From Mesaphorura yosii (Eukaryota; Arthropoda; Collembola; Poduromorpha; Tullbergiidae), in assembly GCA_009869945.1 (NCBI GenBank), contig WIXG01000354.1, positions 1 through 64,000 of the forward strand: a stretch of DNA of 64,000 nt, given 5' to 3'. Below, piece by piece: positions 49,141 to 57,793 of the stretch. Under the pieces are notes generated by a model that was not told where the DNA came from, did not search any database, and saw nothing but the letters and a program-made list of their open reading frames with translations. The first letter of the stretch is position 1; the number at the start of each line of letters is the position of its first letter. Position numbers and translations under genes: made by a program.

Positions 49141-51156
49141 TCAGAGGGACCAAACCAGCGACAGTGGCCTACGTGTCCTCGCGTTGGCGTTGGTCTCGGG
49201 TCGCGCCTGAGGCTGCACTTGAATCATCCTCTCCAGCTGGCGAATGATGAACTCCACCACGTGCCGCTTGACATTACCACGCGCCCACGCGTGACGTGCA
49301 CACTCGCCGCAAAGCACTAACCCCGCCACACAAAGAAAGCAGCCACAGATGGGAAATATTTGCATGATCTCAAAGTCCATTGAAATCGGGACAGCGGTCG
49401 CTTGCGCGCCTTTGTTGTCAGTCTCATTGGCGAACCACTTCCTGGTCCACGTATCCCGTTCAAACCGTGCCCGATGCACCTCCCTCCAGAACGTGTAAAA
49501 TCCGGCCTGGAGCAGCCAATGCGCGCACACGTGGGCGTGGTCACTCAGCTGCCCCACGAAGGCCATCCAGGACACGATGCCCTGGACGAAGGGTTGCGGG
49601 ACGTTGTGGCACAAGGCTTGGTCACGAAAGAAGAAGCTATACTGCTCCACAAACGACGCCAATTCTATTCCCTCCACTGGAATGGTCCGCGACTTCATGT
49701 CCGTCCAGCTTCGTTTAGCGGGCGTCGCATCGACGAAACTGTTGTTGACCAGATGCAGAATGCCGTGCTGTTCAAAGGCTCGCGCGTAAGACACTTCGGC
49801 TGGCATGACCTCTGCGCGCGCGTCCGTGTCCAGAAGGGTTAACACATTCCTTATCTTGTACCCTGCTTCGAAGAGTTCACGCACGGTCCCGTAAACGAGA
49901 GGTGGATTGGGGGCGAGGAGGAGGCTCGTGAGGTGGTTCTCGTAATACCCCGTGAGCACACACCCGTAAATGAAGACCATAAGGTGGAATTTGTTGTGAG
50001 GCGTTCCGCCACCCCGAAGGAGGTCGAAGAATTCAGATACCCTGAACGCCACCTGCAGGCGGCCTTCTGCACTGAACCGCGTGCTCGCGACGATTCCAAC
50101 GAGCACTCCTGTCACGGCGACCAGCGTCCAGGACAGTACGTCGAAGGCGTTGAGCCAGTTGGAGTGATTTCGGATCCGGCGTTTGTCAAAGTCGCAGTAG
50201 ACGAGGTGCAGGTCCATGGAGTCCAGCTGGAATTTGTATTCTCCGTTCTGGTTCGGTTTAAGCCTGATCGGCGTCCAGGCTCCTTTGATGAAGCTGCTGG
50301 CGCTGATGTCATGAGCCTTAGCTGTCAAGTGCATGGATCCATTCAACATTCGCACGATTGCGGCCGTCATCTTTCGATCTGGGGCACAAACGTGCTGCAG
50401 GGTAGCATTCTCCCAGAACGTGGATCCATCCACCGCAAACCTGTGCCCCTCAGCGGGGCAGCTGACCCCATACTCGGCTGGCATCAGTGTGAGATGTCGC
50501 ACCCAGACGGAGTGACCGCCGAGGGATCTCCGATTCTTACCCAACACGCGTTCGACGTAATCCCCATTCAGTGGTTCGGTGAGTGGAACGCTGTAAAGGA
50601 GACGGTCGTCTGGAGCGTACCACATTTGGAACCAGACCTCACCTCGCTGCAAGTGGACTCCGATGATGTGAAGGTCAAAGTTGTGCTCCGCAAAGTAGCC
50701 GGGTAGTGTAAACGCATGTGCGTGGATCTGGATGAAGAACGTCCGCGCGCGTGCACGGACGTCACGAGTACGAACCGACACGGTTTGGGCATACCGATCA
50801 AAGGCTTCGGCATCGATGGACGCGGCCAGGGGACGGCTGAGCAGGTGGACGTTGCAGGTGCGTGATTCCCAGTCGCTCAGGGTGACGTTGCCCCACATGT
50901 TCCAGTCATCAGCCATTTGGCGAAGGTGTGGTCGGCTCATGTTGTGCACCGTCCATTGCGCCGCATACTGATTCGATTGGAGGAGGGGCTCAGACAGCGT
51001 TGCGGGGCCGGAGAAGTGGACGAGGTGGAACGCGCAGTGGGAGAGGTACTGCAGGGGGAGGAGTACTGCCACTAAGGAGGGCGCCGTGAGGAGGAGGAAT
51101 GTAGCCCAAGCTTGGACGATGTCAAGCGCCAGCGGCATTTTTGGGGCACAATTCAC
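49141..51156 (-). CDS. Divergent ionotropic receptor (iGluR-like channel), intronless (671 aa)
   Basis: A single minus-strand frame. It has a hydrophobic leader (WATFLLLTAPSLVAVLLPL), an extracellular ligand-binding half-lobe with several N-glycosylation sites, TM1 (FDVLSWTLVAVTGVLVGIVA, about 345-367), a pore region, TM2 (HLMVFIYGCVLTGYYENHL) followed by the conserved TSLLLAP exit, a second lobe from YGTVRELFEAGYKI, and TM3 near 615-635 (FPICGCFLCVAGLVLC). This is the layout of arthropod ionotropic receptors, which derive from glutamate receptors and act as chemosensory or thermo/hygrosensory cation channels in neurons. It is highly divergent, and I cannot assign it to the IR25a, IR8a or antennal groups. 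Absence of introns is common among divergent IRs. A second in-frame Met lies six codons downstream. Length is near the usual 600-700. Confidence 0.8.
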   Translation of the reverse strand: MNCAPKMPLALDIVQAWATFLLLTAPSLVAVLLPLQYLSHCAFHLVHFSGPATLSEPLLQSNQYAAQWTVHNMSRPHLRQMADDWNMWGNVTLSDWESRTCNVHLLSRPLAASIDAEAFDRYAQTVSVRTRDVRARARTFFIQIHAHAFTLPGYFAEHNFDLHIIGVHLQRGEVWFQMWYAPDDRLLYSVPLTEPLNGDYVERVLGKNRRSLGGHSVWVRHLTLMPAEYGVSCPAEGHRFAVDGSTFWENATLQHVCAPDRKMTAAIVRMLNGSMHLTAKAHDISASSFIKGAWTPIRLKPNQNGEYKFQLDSMDLHLVYCDFDKRRIRNHSNWLNAFDVLSWTLVAVTGVLVGIVASTRFSAEGRLQVAFRVSEFFDLLRGGGTPHNKFHLMVFIYGCVLTGYYENHLTSLLLAPNPPLVYGTVRELFEAGYKIRNVLTLLDTDARAEVMPAEVSYARAFEQHGILHLVNNSFVDATPAKRSWTDMKSRTIPVEGIELASFVEQYSFFFRDQALCHNVPQPFVQGIVSWMAFVGQLSDHAHVCAHWLLQAGFYTFWREVHRARFERDTWTRKWFANETDNKGAQATAVPISMDFEIMQIFPICGCFLCVAGLVLCGECARHAWARGNVKRHVVEFIIRQLERMIQVQPQARPETNANARTRRPLSLVWSL

Positions 51157-51605
51157 TTCAAACGCACGCCCGCGGCTGATGACGTAAATTGCGAGTTGCT
51201 TCTTGCAAGCGTCAGAAGCTCACAAGTCAAGACGACGCGAACGCGACGGAAGCGACGCTTGTTAATTATTCAGTGACTCACTCACCGCACCTAATCGGCT
51301 TTTTAATTAATTAAACCTCATTTCGTGTTCGCGCTCGAGAAATGGCGAACCTGAATCGACTCCGCCGCCGACTGCTGACACGAGGCAAGGCCGAATCGAG
51401 TGGAGCAAATTGTCCATAAAACATGCAGCAAACGATCAATACATGGTCAAGACGCTTCCAAGTTCCACTGCAATCGCATTCGTATCAAACCGTGCGTAAG
51501 AGCTTGTCTTAATCCTTGTCTTGAATTAGACCTTGAGATTAATTCTTAATTCAGCGTTCATTTCAGTTCCAGACACTACAGAGGAAGCCACAGCTGGATT
51601 GCCGT
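51157..51605. other. Intergenic between divergent genes
   Basis: 449 bp between the receptor start on the minus strand and the small plus-strand peptide. A splice-acceptor-like CATTTCAG near 51564 may end a 5' UTR intron of the small peptide. Confidence 0.3.
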
Positions 51606-51722
51606 ATGCGTACGCTGACGCTCGCACTCATCTTCATAGTGGTGCTGGTGGTGGTGGTGGCCCCGCAACAAGTGTCGGCCGAAGAGTGTGATAAAAAGAA
51701 GGAAGTGACAAATGTGGTTTAA
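51606..51722 (+). CDS. Hypothetical short secreted peptide (38 aa)
   Basis: From an ATG at 51606 the frame encodes a strong signal peptide (LTLALIFIVVLVVVVAP, then QVSA) and a short mature part with EECDKKKEVTNVV before TAA. The mature sequence is only about 13 residues, so this may be exon 1 of a longer secreted protein whose later exons lie around the MITE at 51962. Short coding-like pieces there (GMSPTGYSCGVYG at 51930-51962 and a frame near 52380-52470) could be such exons, but no complete gene can be joined. Confidence 0.35.
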   Translation: MRTLTLALIFIVVLVVVVAPQQVSAEECDKKKEVTNVV

Positions 51723-51961
51723 GAATCGTTGATAATTTTTTTGCGATAGGCGATGGGGTAATGAATTTTATGCGACCACAAAAGCTTGGACTTGGACTTT
51801 CGTCATAGTGCCAAATATCACAATATTTGTGTCAATTGGTTGTGGAAGTGGAATTGAGCGCACATGAACAAAAAAATGACGCATTGGCTTTGGGACTATG
51901 GTCGCCACTCGTCCTTCATCGTTACAGGAATGTCTCCAACCGGGTACTCTTGCGGGGTCTA

Positions 51962-52365
51962 CGGTAAGATGATCGAAAGGCCTTATGTTCACATTACCAT
52001 TTGATCGAAACCGTTTGATCCAAATCCATTTGGTCAAATTGGCCTTTTGATAAAAATCATTTGATTGAAAAAGATCCTTGTAATACAAATTTAAACTTTA
52101 CATGGGAGAGTAGTATGATATTAGACCAGACAATGTTAAAGACAAACTGTAGTCGTTAACTTAGTCATAGTATACATTAAAAATGAATAATAATGAAAAT
52201 CTGAAAAGTGAGTCAGGGAAGAATCTTTGAAAACCTAAAGGACTTTATCTTGAGGCTTTCGATCAAATGGTTTCGATAAACAAACAAGTTAACCTAATGG
52301 ACTTCGATTAAAAGGTTTCGATCAAATGGTATTGTGATAAAAAAAAATCTTCGACCATCTTACCG
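51962..52365. mobile_element. MITE-like element with imperfect terminal inverted repeats
   Basis: The left end starts CGGTAAGATGATCGAA and the right end is its near-perfect reverse complement (TTCGACCATCTTACCG). The similarity continues inward for about 80-100 bp, including TACCATTTGATCGAAACC in both arms. The 404 bp element has no coding capacity. I see no clear target-site duplication at the boundaries given, so its family is open. Confidence 0.65.
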
Positions 52366-52864
52366 ACCACGTCTCTCGGAACAGTAAAGACGATCTGGCG
52401 TTTCCTGGAAACGGACACGGTCTACCTCGTCTACTGCGACTATGATAAACAAAGGCCACGAAATGACTCCAACTGACTCAACGCCTTTGACTTTGTTATT
52501 GGTGGGGCTGGTCTGTCTCCTCCTCGCAGTCATCGTCGAGACGCACAGTTAAATCTGTGTTCACGTCCTTATCTTGTAAACAAAAATAAAACTATTGGTT
52601 TCGAACCCCGTCTTTTCTACTTCATAAATCCATAAAAATCTAGATTCTTTTCCTCAAGGTCTGCTGGCCGCCCTCCAGCCACTGCCGCAATACGACATTC
52701 GATACCTTTTTCCAATGGGAAACATCAGATAAAGTATCACCGCAGCATCCCAATCTCTGTCTCGTGTCAGCATCGAATGGAAAATCGAAAGACTTGTCCC
52801 CTCTCAAAAAGTTCTGAATTTTCATTGATTTATTCACGAATTTCTGCACAAACGTTATAGCAAT
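52366..52864. other. Intergenic, no clear gene
   Basis: Contains a 36-codon frame from 52449 with one membrane-like segment (LTLLLVGLVCLLLAVIV) and the 3' flank of the trefoil gene. Neither strand shows a recognisable domain. Confidence 0.3.
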
Positions 52865-52870
52865 TTTATT
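52865..52870 (-). terminator. Poly(A) signal of the trefoil gene
   Basis: AATAAA on the minus strand next to a poly(A/T) tract, about 50 bases after the stop at 52919. Confidence 0.55.
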
Positions 52871-52918
52871 TTTTTTTTTTAATTTTAGGTGAATTAGAAT
52901 TGGGGGCTGCCGGGTCAT

Positions 52919-54181
52919 TTATAATTTTCCAGCCGCCGAGAAGACCATAGTTCCATTGTCATAAATGGAGTACGGGAGTGAAACGTAGCCGCTCGTGTCC
53001 ATTTCAACTGTCTTGTCGTAGGTTGCCTGATTTTGGTAGCACCAGGGTACATTAGGCGTGGACGTGTCCCAGCAACAGTGTGGCCCGAGCGCGTAGCATT
53101 GCGCCTCCGTCATCCCACCAAACGCACCAGTGCAACCGATCCGTGGGCGAATGTTGGCGTTGCAATTGCGAGGATTCGTCTGGGTAAAGCACCATGGGAC
53201 GTTGGGGCGCGAAGTGTCCCAGCAACAGTTGCACTGTGCCTGGGTCATCCCACCAAAGGCGCCCGGGCACCCAGTGCGCGGTCCAGCGTTGTTACAAACT
53301 GAAGCCCCGTGTTTCTGGAAGCACCAAGGCACGTTTGGAACCGTGGAATCCCAACAGCAGTCTGGACTCAGCGCGTAACATTGAGCTTGTGTCATTCCGC
53401 TAAATGCGCCCGAACATGCCGCCCGGGGTAGGACATTCTTGTCGCAATAGCGGACCTAAAATACAGAAAAGTTTCACAGCGTCCCCGATTCTCACAATAC
53501 CCCCCATGCTCACATTTCCCCGCTCGGGTTACTTACCTCTGGTTTTGTGAAACACCATGGCACATTCGGTTTCGACTCATCCCAGCAGCAGCTCGGGCTG
53601 AGCGCGTAGCACTGGTCTCTGGTCATTCCGCTAAATGCGCCCGGGCAACCCGTCCTGGGCATCACGCCCACATCGCAGACCCGCACCTCCGGTTTTGTAA
53701 AACACCAGGGTACATTCGCCCTGCTTGTGTCCCAGCAACAGTCCGGACTCAGTGCATAACACTGGGCTTTGGTCATTCCGGCGAATGCGCCAGGACATCC
53801 GGTGCGGGGGGCGCTGTTGTCGCACGCTCGGACTTCGCTTTTGGTGTAGCACCACGGCGTGTTTGGTGTCGTGTCCCAGCAACAGTCGTGTCCCAGAGCG
53901 TAACATTGCGCCTCGGTCATTCCGCCAAATGCACCCGGACAGCCAGCTTTGGCCGTACGGTCGCAAACGAGCGGCTCAGATTTCAGGAAGCACCACGGAA
54001 CATTCGGCACGGAGGAGTCGAAGCAGCAGTCCGAACTGAGGCCGTAGCACTGAGCGGGGGTTATGCCCCCAAACGCACCTGGGCAAGCCTTCCGGGCCCC
54101 CTTGGCGTCACACACTTGGGCATCTACATGCGCAAAAGCAGCCACGAGGGCGGCGACCATGACAACCAAGGCTAACTTCAT
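52919..54181 (-). CDS. Secreted protein with seven P-type trefoil domains (393 aa)
   Basis: Two minus-strand exons, 54181-53537 and 53455-52919, joined in phase 0 (GTAAGT donor, ATTTTAG acceptor). A signal peptide (MKLALVVMVAALVAAFAHVDA) precedes seven tandem trefoil units of about 48 residues, each with the six-cysteine pattern C...C-P-G-A-F-x-G-M-T-x-x-Q-C...CCWD...N-V-P-W-C. Four units lie in exon 1 and three in exon 2. Unit 6 has lost five residues between the third and fourth cysteines (QCNCCWD instead of QCYALSPDCCWD), so its first loop is much shortened. A 38-residue tail without cysteine follows. Trefoil domains are protease-resistant and occur in mucosal and gut-lining secreted proteins. 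In an arthropod this may be a gut, cuticle or defence protein; that role is inference. Confidence 0.92.
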
Positions 54182-54887
54182 TTCTTCTAGATTCTTGCAG
54201 ATCTAGATTGAATACGAGTTACGAAAACGACAGTTCAGAAGCGAATGGGCTGTCGAAGCACGGCCACTTGCCTCTTTCTTTGGCCTTTGGTTAATCTTGC
54301 AACCACACTTCCTCGATTTGAAATGAAACGTCCCTGACATGGACACTGGGAGCTGATTGAACGAATGAGTGAGTGATTGCGGTGGACAGGACCCTGGACT
54401 GATATCTCTTTTCATACAATTTTATTGTAATCAAAGCAGGTTGATGGTTTAGCATATTTAGCAAAGCTCTTTGACCATATCTGATTGCGGCCACTTGGAC
54501 TCTATTTTGTGCCAAATGCCTGTCCTGGAATGATCTGGCAGTCTCTTCACCATGTCCAAATCTCAAAACCAATTCTAACTCGAAATCAGCCTTAAGTCGC
54601 ACCTTTATTTGCGCAGTTTGGCTTTCTCCGGCAGAGTCCGCCTACAGAACATCAGCGCGCTTTTTCCTGCCAACGGTTTAATAATTGAAAGGCACTCGCG
54701 ATTCGTGCATGTAAAGAGCCCGAGGCCGAGTACTCACTCGGATCGGACTACCAATAGCAGTAAAGATTCGTTGAAACCTTCAGGTACAAAAAAGACGAGC
54801 AAGCCGATGAATCAATCATGAATGATGTTACTCACTTGTTGTGCAATCGAAGATTAACGCGCGTCTGTGTTGTCTCCACAATTTCTA
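54182..54887. other. Intergenic, upstream of the trefoil gene
   Basis: Holds the trefoil promoter region. No coding frame of interest; a 70-codon plus-strand frame at 54609 has no recognisable feature. Confidence 0.3.
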
Positions 54888-55361
54888 CAGAGGTGCGACA
54901 TCTATTTGGCATATGCGTACAAAGGTCATAACTCGCTCCCCTTTACGAATTGGATCATGAAACTTCACACACGTGTAAAGTAGACTGTACGGAGCAATAT
55001 AGTACAAATTTTTCGGTGCTTTTATTTTAAAATGCCCGATAAAAATTATCCCGAAATCGGAAATCCCTGTGAAGTCTCCAGACATAAGTCCTCTAGACTT
55101 TTTCGGCTTTGGGTTTCTTAAACAAAGACTTTTGTCTCATCGCGTCAAGACTCTGCGGGGCGTTTGGAAACTATTGCAGGACGAATGGAATGCAATTGAT
55201 CAACAAACAATCACGAAAGTATTCGACGGCTGGAAGAGACGCCTACGTATGGTAGCCCAGAGGAGAGGAGAACATATCGAGCAGACCAAAAAAATTCATA
55301 AGCGTCGTGTATAGAGAATACAAGCTATGAATAAATATGCCAAATAGAAGTCGCACCTCTG
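54888..55361 (+). mobile_element. Internally deleted Tc1/mariner-type element with intact inverted repeats
   Basis: Both ends carry the same 27-base inverted repeat starting CAGAGGTGCGAC and running to GGCATAT with one mismatch. The element is flanked on both sides by TA (54886-54887 and 55362-55363), the target duplication typical of this superfamily. Inside, a plus-strand frame to 55314 encodes the last 80 residues of a transposase: SPDISPLDFFGFGFLKQRL, the stretch after the second catalytic Asp, and then LWKLLQDEWNAIDQQTI. The DNA-binding part and most of the catalytic core are deleted, so it depends on a full-length relative. At 474 bp it is between a MITE and a full element. Near-identical ends suggest fairly recent mobility. 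Confidence 0.85.
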
Positions 55362-55479
55362 TAGATCATTAGTGCAAATTGTGCGTTTAATCGTGGGAGA
55401 ATTCGGAACTGCATCATAGATGCTCTCGAGCTTCTCCAAAAATGGATAACCGGCAGTCCTGTCCAAGAGGAAATTCTCA

Positions 55480-55896
55480 TTTACTGCAACACGTGCGGAG
55501 CGTATACACCGGTATATACCACGTATTTGTACATACTGTGCCAAGGCGTTTGTCACAGCTGACGAGCTACAAGTCCACGTGAAGTACCACACCGGCGGAA
55601 GGTCGTTCTCCTTCTCGCAGTGACCCCGCGCATTTACGAAAGGATCCTGCTTCGGCTCTCACTTACGCATACACACTGGGGAGAGGCCGTATGCCTGGAG
55701 TGACTGCGACAAGACATTCAGACTAGCATCAGGGAGGAACACACACCGGTTGGCTGTTCATGAACCACGCCAATTCGTTTCCTGCTCGAAGTGCGGTGTA
55801 ACATTGGCAGATGAAGTAGGCATCAAACGCCACCAAAAGAATAGCTGCAGTAGCCAACGCTTCCCGTGCCCAAATTGTAGCCAACAATTTCACTAG
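55480..55896 (+). pseudogene. C2H2 zinc-finger pseudogene
   Basis: One frame reads ICTYCAKAFVTADELQVHVK, a linker YHTGGRSFSFSQ, an in-frame TGA at 55621 and then PRAFTKGSCFGSHLRIHTGE, RPYAWSDCDKTF, CSKCGVTLADEVGIKRHQK and FPCPNCSQQFH. These are successive C2H2 fingers with typical linkers. The TGA stands where the second cysteine of a finger belongs, and other zinc ligands are also lost (Trp in YAWSDC, Phe in FSFSQ). It is therefore an inactive remnant. No upstream domain was found. Confidence 0.7.
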
Positions 55897-56608
55897 CCAT
55901 CGTCATCGGGGACGGGCAAGACCGTCGGGAGCCAGAGCAGAGACCGGATCTCAACCTCTTTCCTCGCTGCTTCGTCAATAACTCGGTGAAGATACGTTCA
56001 GTAAAATAGCCACATGAGTCCTTTGATCTAGTCAAGCCTTCGTTGGCCAGCCGGTCCTGCACGTGCGAGACGTGGAATGTTGATACGGATCTCACCCAGG
56101 TCAAGCCACATCGAGACGTTTGCTATGCTCCACTTGTAGCGGCCACCACCACCAACAGGACTAAAAGTGGACACGACAATTGTGTCTGTGCAAAATTACT
56201 TGCGTGTCGTCGCGTGTTGTCATTTCACAAGTTACTCTCATTTGTCCATCTCCAGACTGCCCATTCATTCGACTTCTAACCGTAGGCAGCAGGCAGTAAG
56301 CCTGCCTTGACCGTGTACGTGCGTGCAGATTCGTACGACTCAGGTTCACGAGACGCAATTGAATGAAAGCTGTCATTCTCCTCGACAGTCTTCTGAGCCA
56401 GCACTGCGTCAATTCGCTGCGCTGCGCAGGCGACGCTGGGCAAAAAATCTGTACATATGACGATGCTCACGATCACCGTCGGCCGTCGAGGAGACAGACG
56501 TCATCCTAGCAGTGCGTGCTTACGATAGGCAAATAAACAAGATGCGATTCTACGATTTGACAACGTGAGGTCATGTGGAGAGGTCGAAACATCGCAGTTC
56601 ACTTTCGG
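55897..56608. other. Intergenic, upstream of the Gly/His-rich peptide gene
   Basis: No coding frame recognised on either strand. The stretch contains the promoter of the gene at 56684. Confidence 0.35.
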
Positions 56609-56614
56609 TATAAG
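56609..56614 (+). promoter_or_regulatory. TATA box of the Gly/His-rich peptide gene
   Basis: TATAAG lies 75 bases before the ATG at 56684, placing transcription start near 56640 and giving a 5' UTR of about 45 bases. Confidence 0.55.
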
Positions 56615-56683
56615 TAGACCGCAGCACAAAGTAATCTGAACCAGAAGAAAATCGCAACTCACAACCTCCAAAGCTCAGCCAAA

Positions 56684-57034
56684 ATGAAGAATCACGTCCA
56701 CGCCGTCCGGCTTAGCCTCGCTTTAGCCATCACCGTTGCCATGGCACTATTCGCCTCATCAGTATCCTGCAGCCCACTGCCCCCACAGGTGCTTTCGTAC
56801 CCACACGCAGGTCACGGCGGTGGAGGCGTCCACCACGGAGGAGGTTACGGGGCAGGCGGAGGCGGATACGGCCACGGGCACGGGCACGGGCACCATCATC
56901 CGCCGACTCACTATGGTAAGTCAAGGCGGAGCAGATAGCAGATGCACCATTTTCATTCCTCTTGTTTCGTTGCATTGTACCGTTAATTCTTACTCGCAGG
57001 TGGAGGACACCTTGGAGGCCACTTCTGGGGTTGA
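56684..57034 (+). CDS. Small secreted Gly/His-rich peptide (88 aa)
   Basis: Two exons, 56684-56915 and 57000-57034, joined in phase 1 with GTAAGT and CTCGCAG; the second exon carries only 11 codons. The signal peptide (LSLALAITVAMALFASSVSC) is followed by a Pro-containing start and a glycine- and histidine-rich body (HGGGGVHHGGGYGAGGGGYG, then GHGHGHGHHHPP) ending GGHLGGHFWG. There are no cysteines in the mature part. Such composition occurs in arthropod cuticle proteins, silk- or glue-like proteins and glycine-rich antimicrobial peptides; repeated His could bind Cu or Zn ions. The choice among these cannot be made here. The TATA box upstream and AATAAA downstream support a real transcript. 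Confidence 0.75.
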
Positions 57035-57442
57035 GCCTGGCCCAGCTGAAACAGCTGTTCTCTGTGGAGCATTGCATTTAAGTACATTCAGAATAAGCCT
57101 ACAGCTAGTTCCTGATTACATAGATTAACGAATAAACACGTAAAGATAAGCACAAATATTGTAACGGCATGCTTTCTGCTTAATTAAATCCGTTTGACAC
57201 TAAGTTGCCTTTAATTGTTCCTATCAATTGATAGACTGATATGAATTGGATTCGGTCATTGGGCAAACAGCAAATACGTTAACTTTCCTGATTTCAGTCA
57301 TTGGCACCGGAAACGCCCCAAAAGTGGCAAACAGGCAGGATTCAGGCTGTCAGCTGCACCACACGAAATCTGCAACTCGAATTGGAGTGTTCAGTGCTCG
57401 CAAATACGATTTGTCGCTCGCGAACATCAAAACAGGGTCGCG
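57035..57442. other. Short intergenic region
   Basis: Apart from the poly(A) signal at 57131 no feature is seen. Frames here are short and without domains. Confidence 0.3.
57131..57136 (+). terminator. Poly(A) signal of the Gly/His-rich peptide gene
   Basis: AATAAA lies 97 bases after the stop at 57034. Confidence 0.6.
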
Positions 57443-57793
57443 ATGGCCGCTTTTCAGAGCGCCACGGTCACGACCCTAGTTGGCGCCGTTCTAGTTTTCG
57501 GGTGCGCTCAGCTGCCTACTGACGTGACTGGGACGGAGGAGGCCAACTGCAGGACGACCCACGAGAGCGTGAGCACCGTGGTGAACAAGGCCACGACCGT
57601 CGTGCACGTTTCTGCGCCTCCGCATTTCCTCAGGTGCAACGTGATGATGTGGCATTACTTAGTAGCAGCAGACGCCAGCGCGACAAACTGCGTGAACAGC
57701 ACCTCCGCCAAGCTCTTCGTGGATGCCGACACCCTGTTTTACAATCTGACATGCTGGGCCAACCGCCGCGTGCGTGATCAGCGTGCAGGCTGA
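57443..57793 (+). CDS. Hypothetical secreted protein (116 aa)
   Basis: An unspliced frame from an ATG at 57443 (context GCGATGG) encodes a likely signal peptide (TVTTLVGAVLVFGCAQ) and a mature part of about 90 residues with four further cysteines and two N-glycosylation sites (NCVNSTS, NLTC). It ends in a basic RRVRDQRAG. No known family is recognised. GC content and codon use are higher than in the flanks, which favours real coding. The 3' end could instead be spliced, since no clear AATAAA follows nearby. Confidence 0.5.
   Translation: MAAFQSATVTTLVGAVLVFGCAQLPTDVTGTEEANCRTTHESVSTVVNKATTVVHVSAPPHFLRCNVMMWHYLVAADASATNCVNSTSAKLFVDADTLFYNLTCWANRRVRDQRAG

Noticed and set aside
49933-50706. 257-codon frame antisense to the ionotropic receptor
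   Set aside because: Entirely within the receptor exon, with no recognisable motifs.
52380-52480. Lipocalin-like piece (WRFLETDTVYLVYCDYD)
   Set aside because: Resembles a lipocalin strand, but no other lipocalin motif could be joined in phase, so it is not called as a gene.
52588-52606. tRNA B-box-like GGTTTCGAACCCC
   Set aside because: One base too long for the box, and no acceptor-stem or anticodon-arm pairing was seen around it.
56040-56160. CETWNV stretch resembling the start of a LINE endonuclease
   Set aside because: Only about six residues match; no further endonuclease or reverse transcriptase motifs follow.
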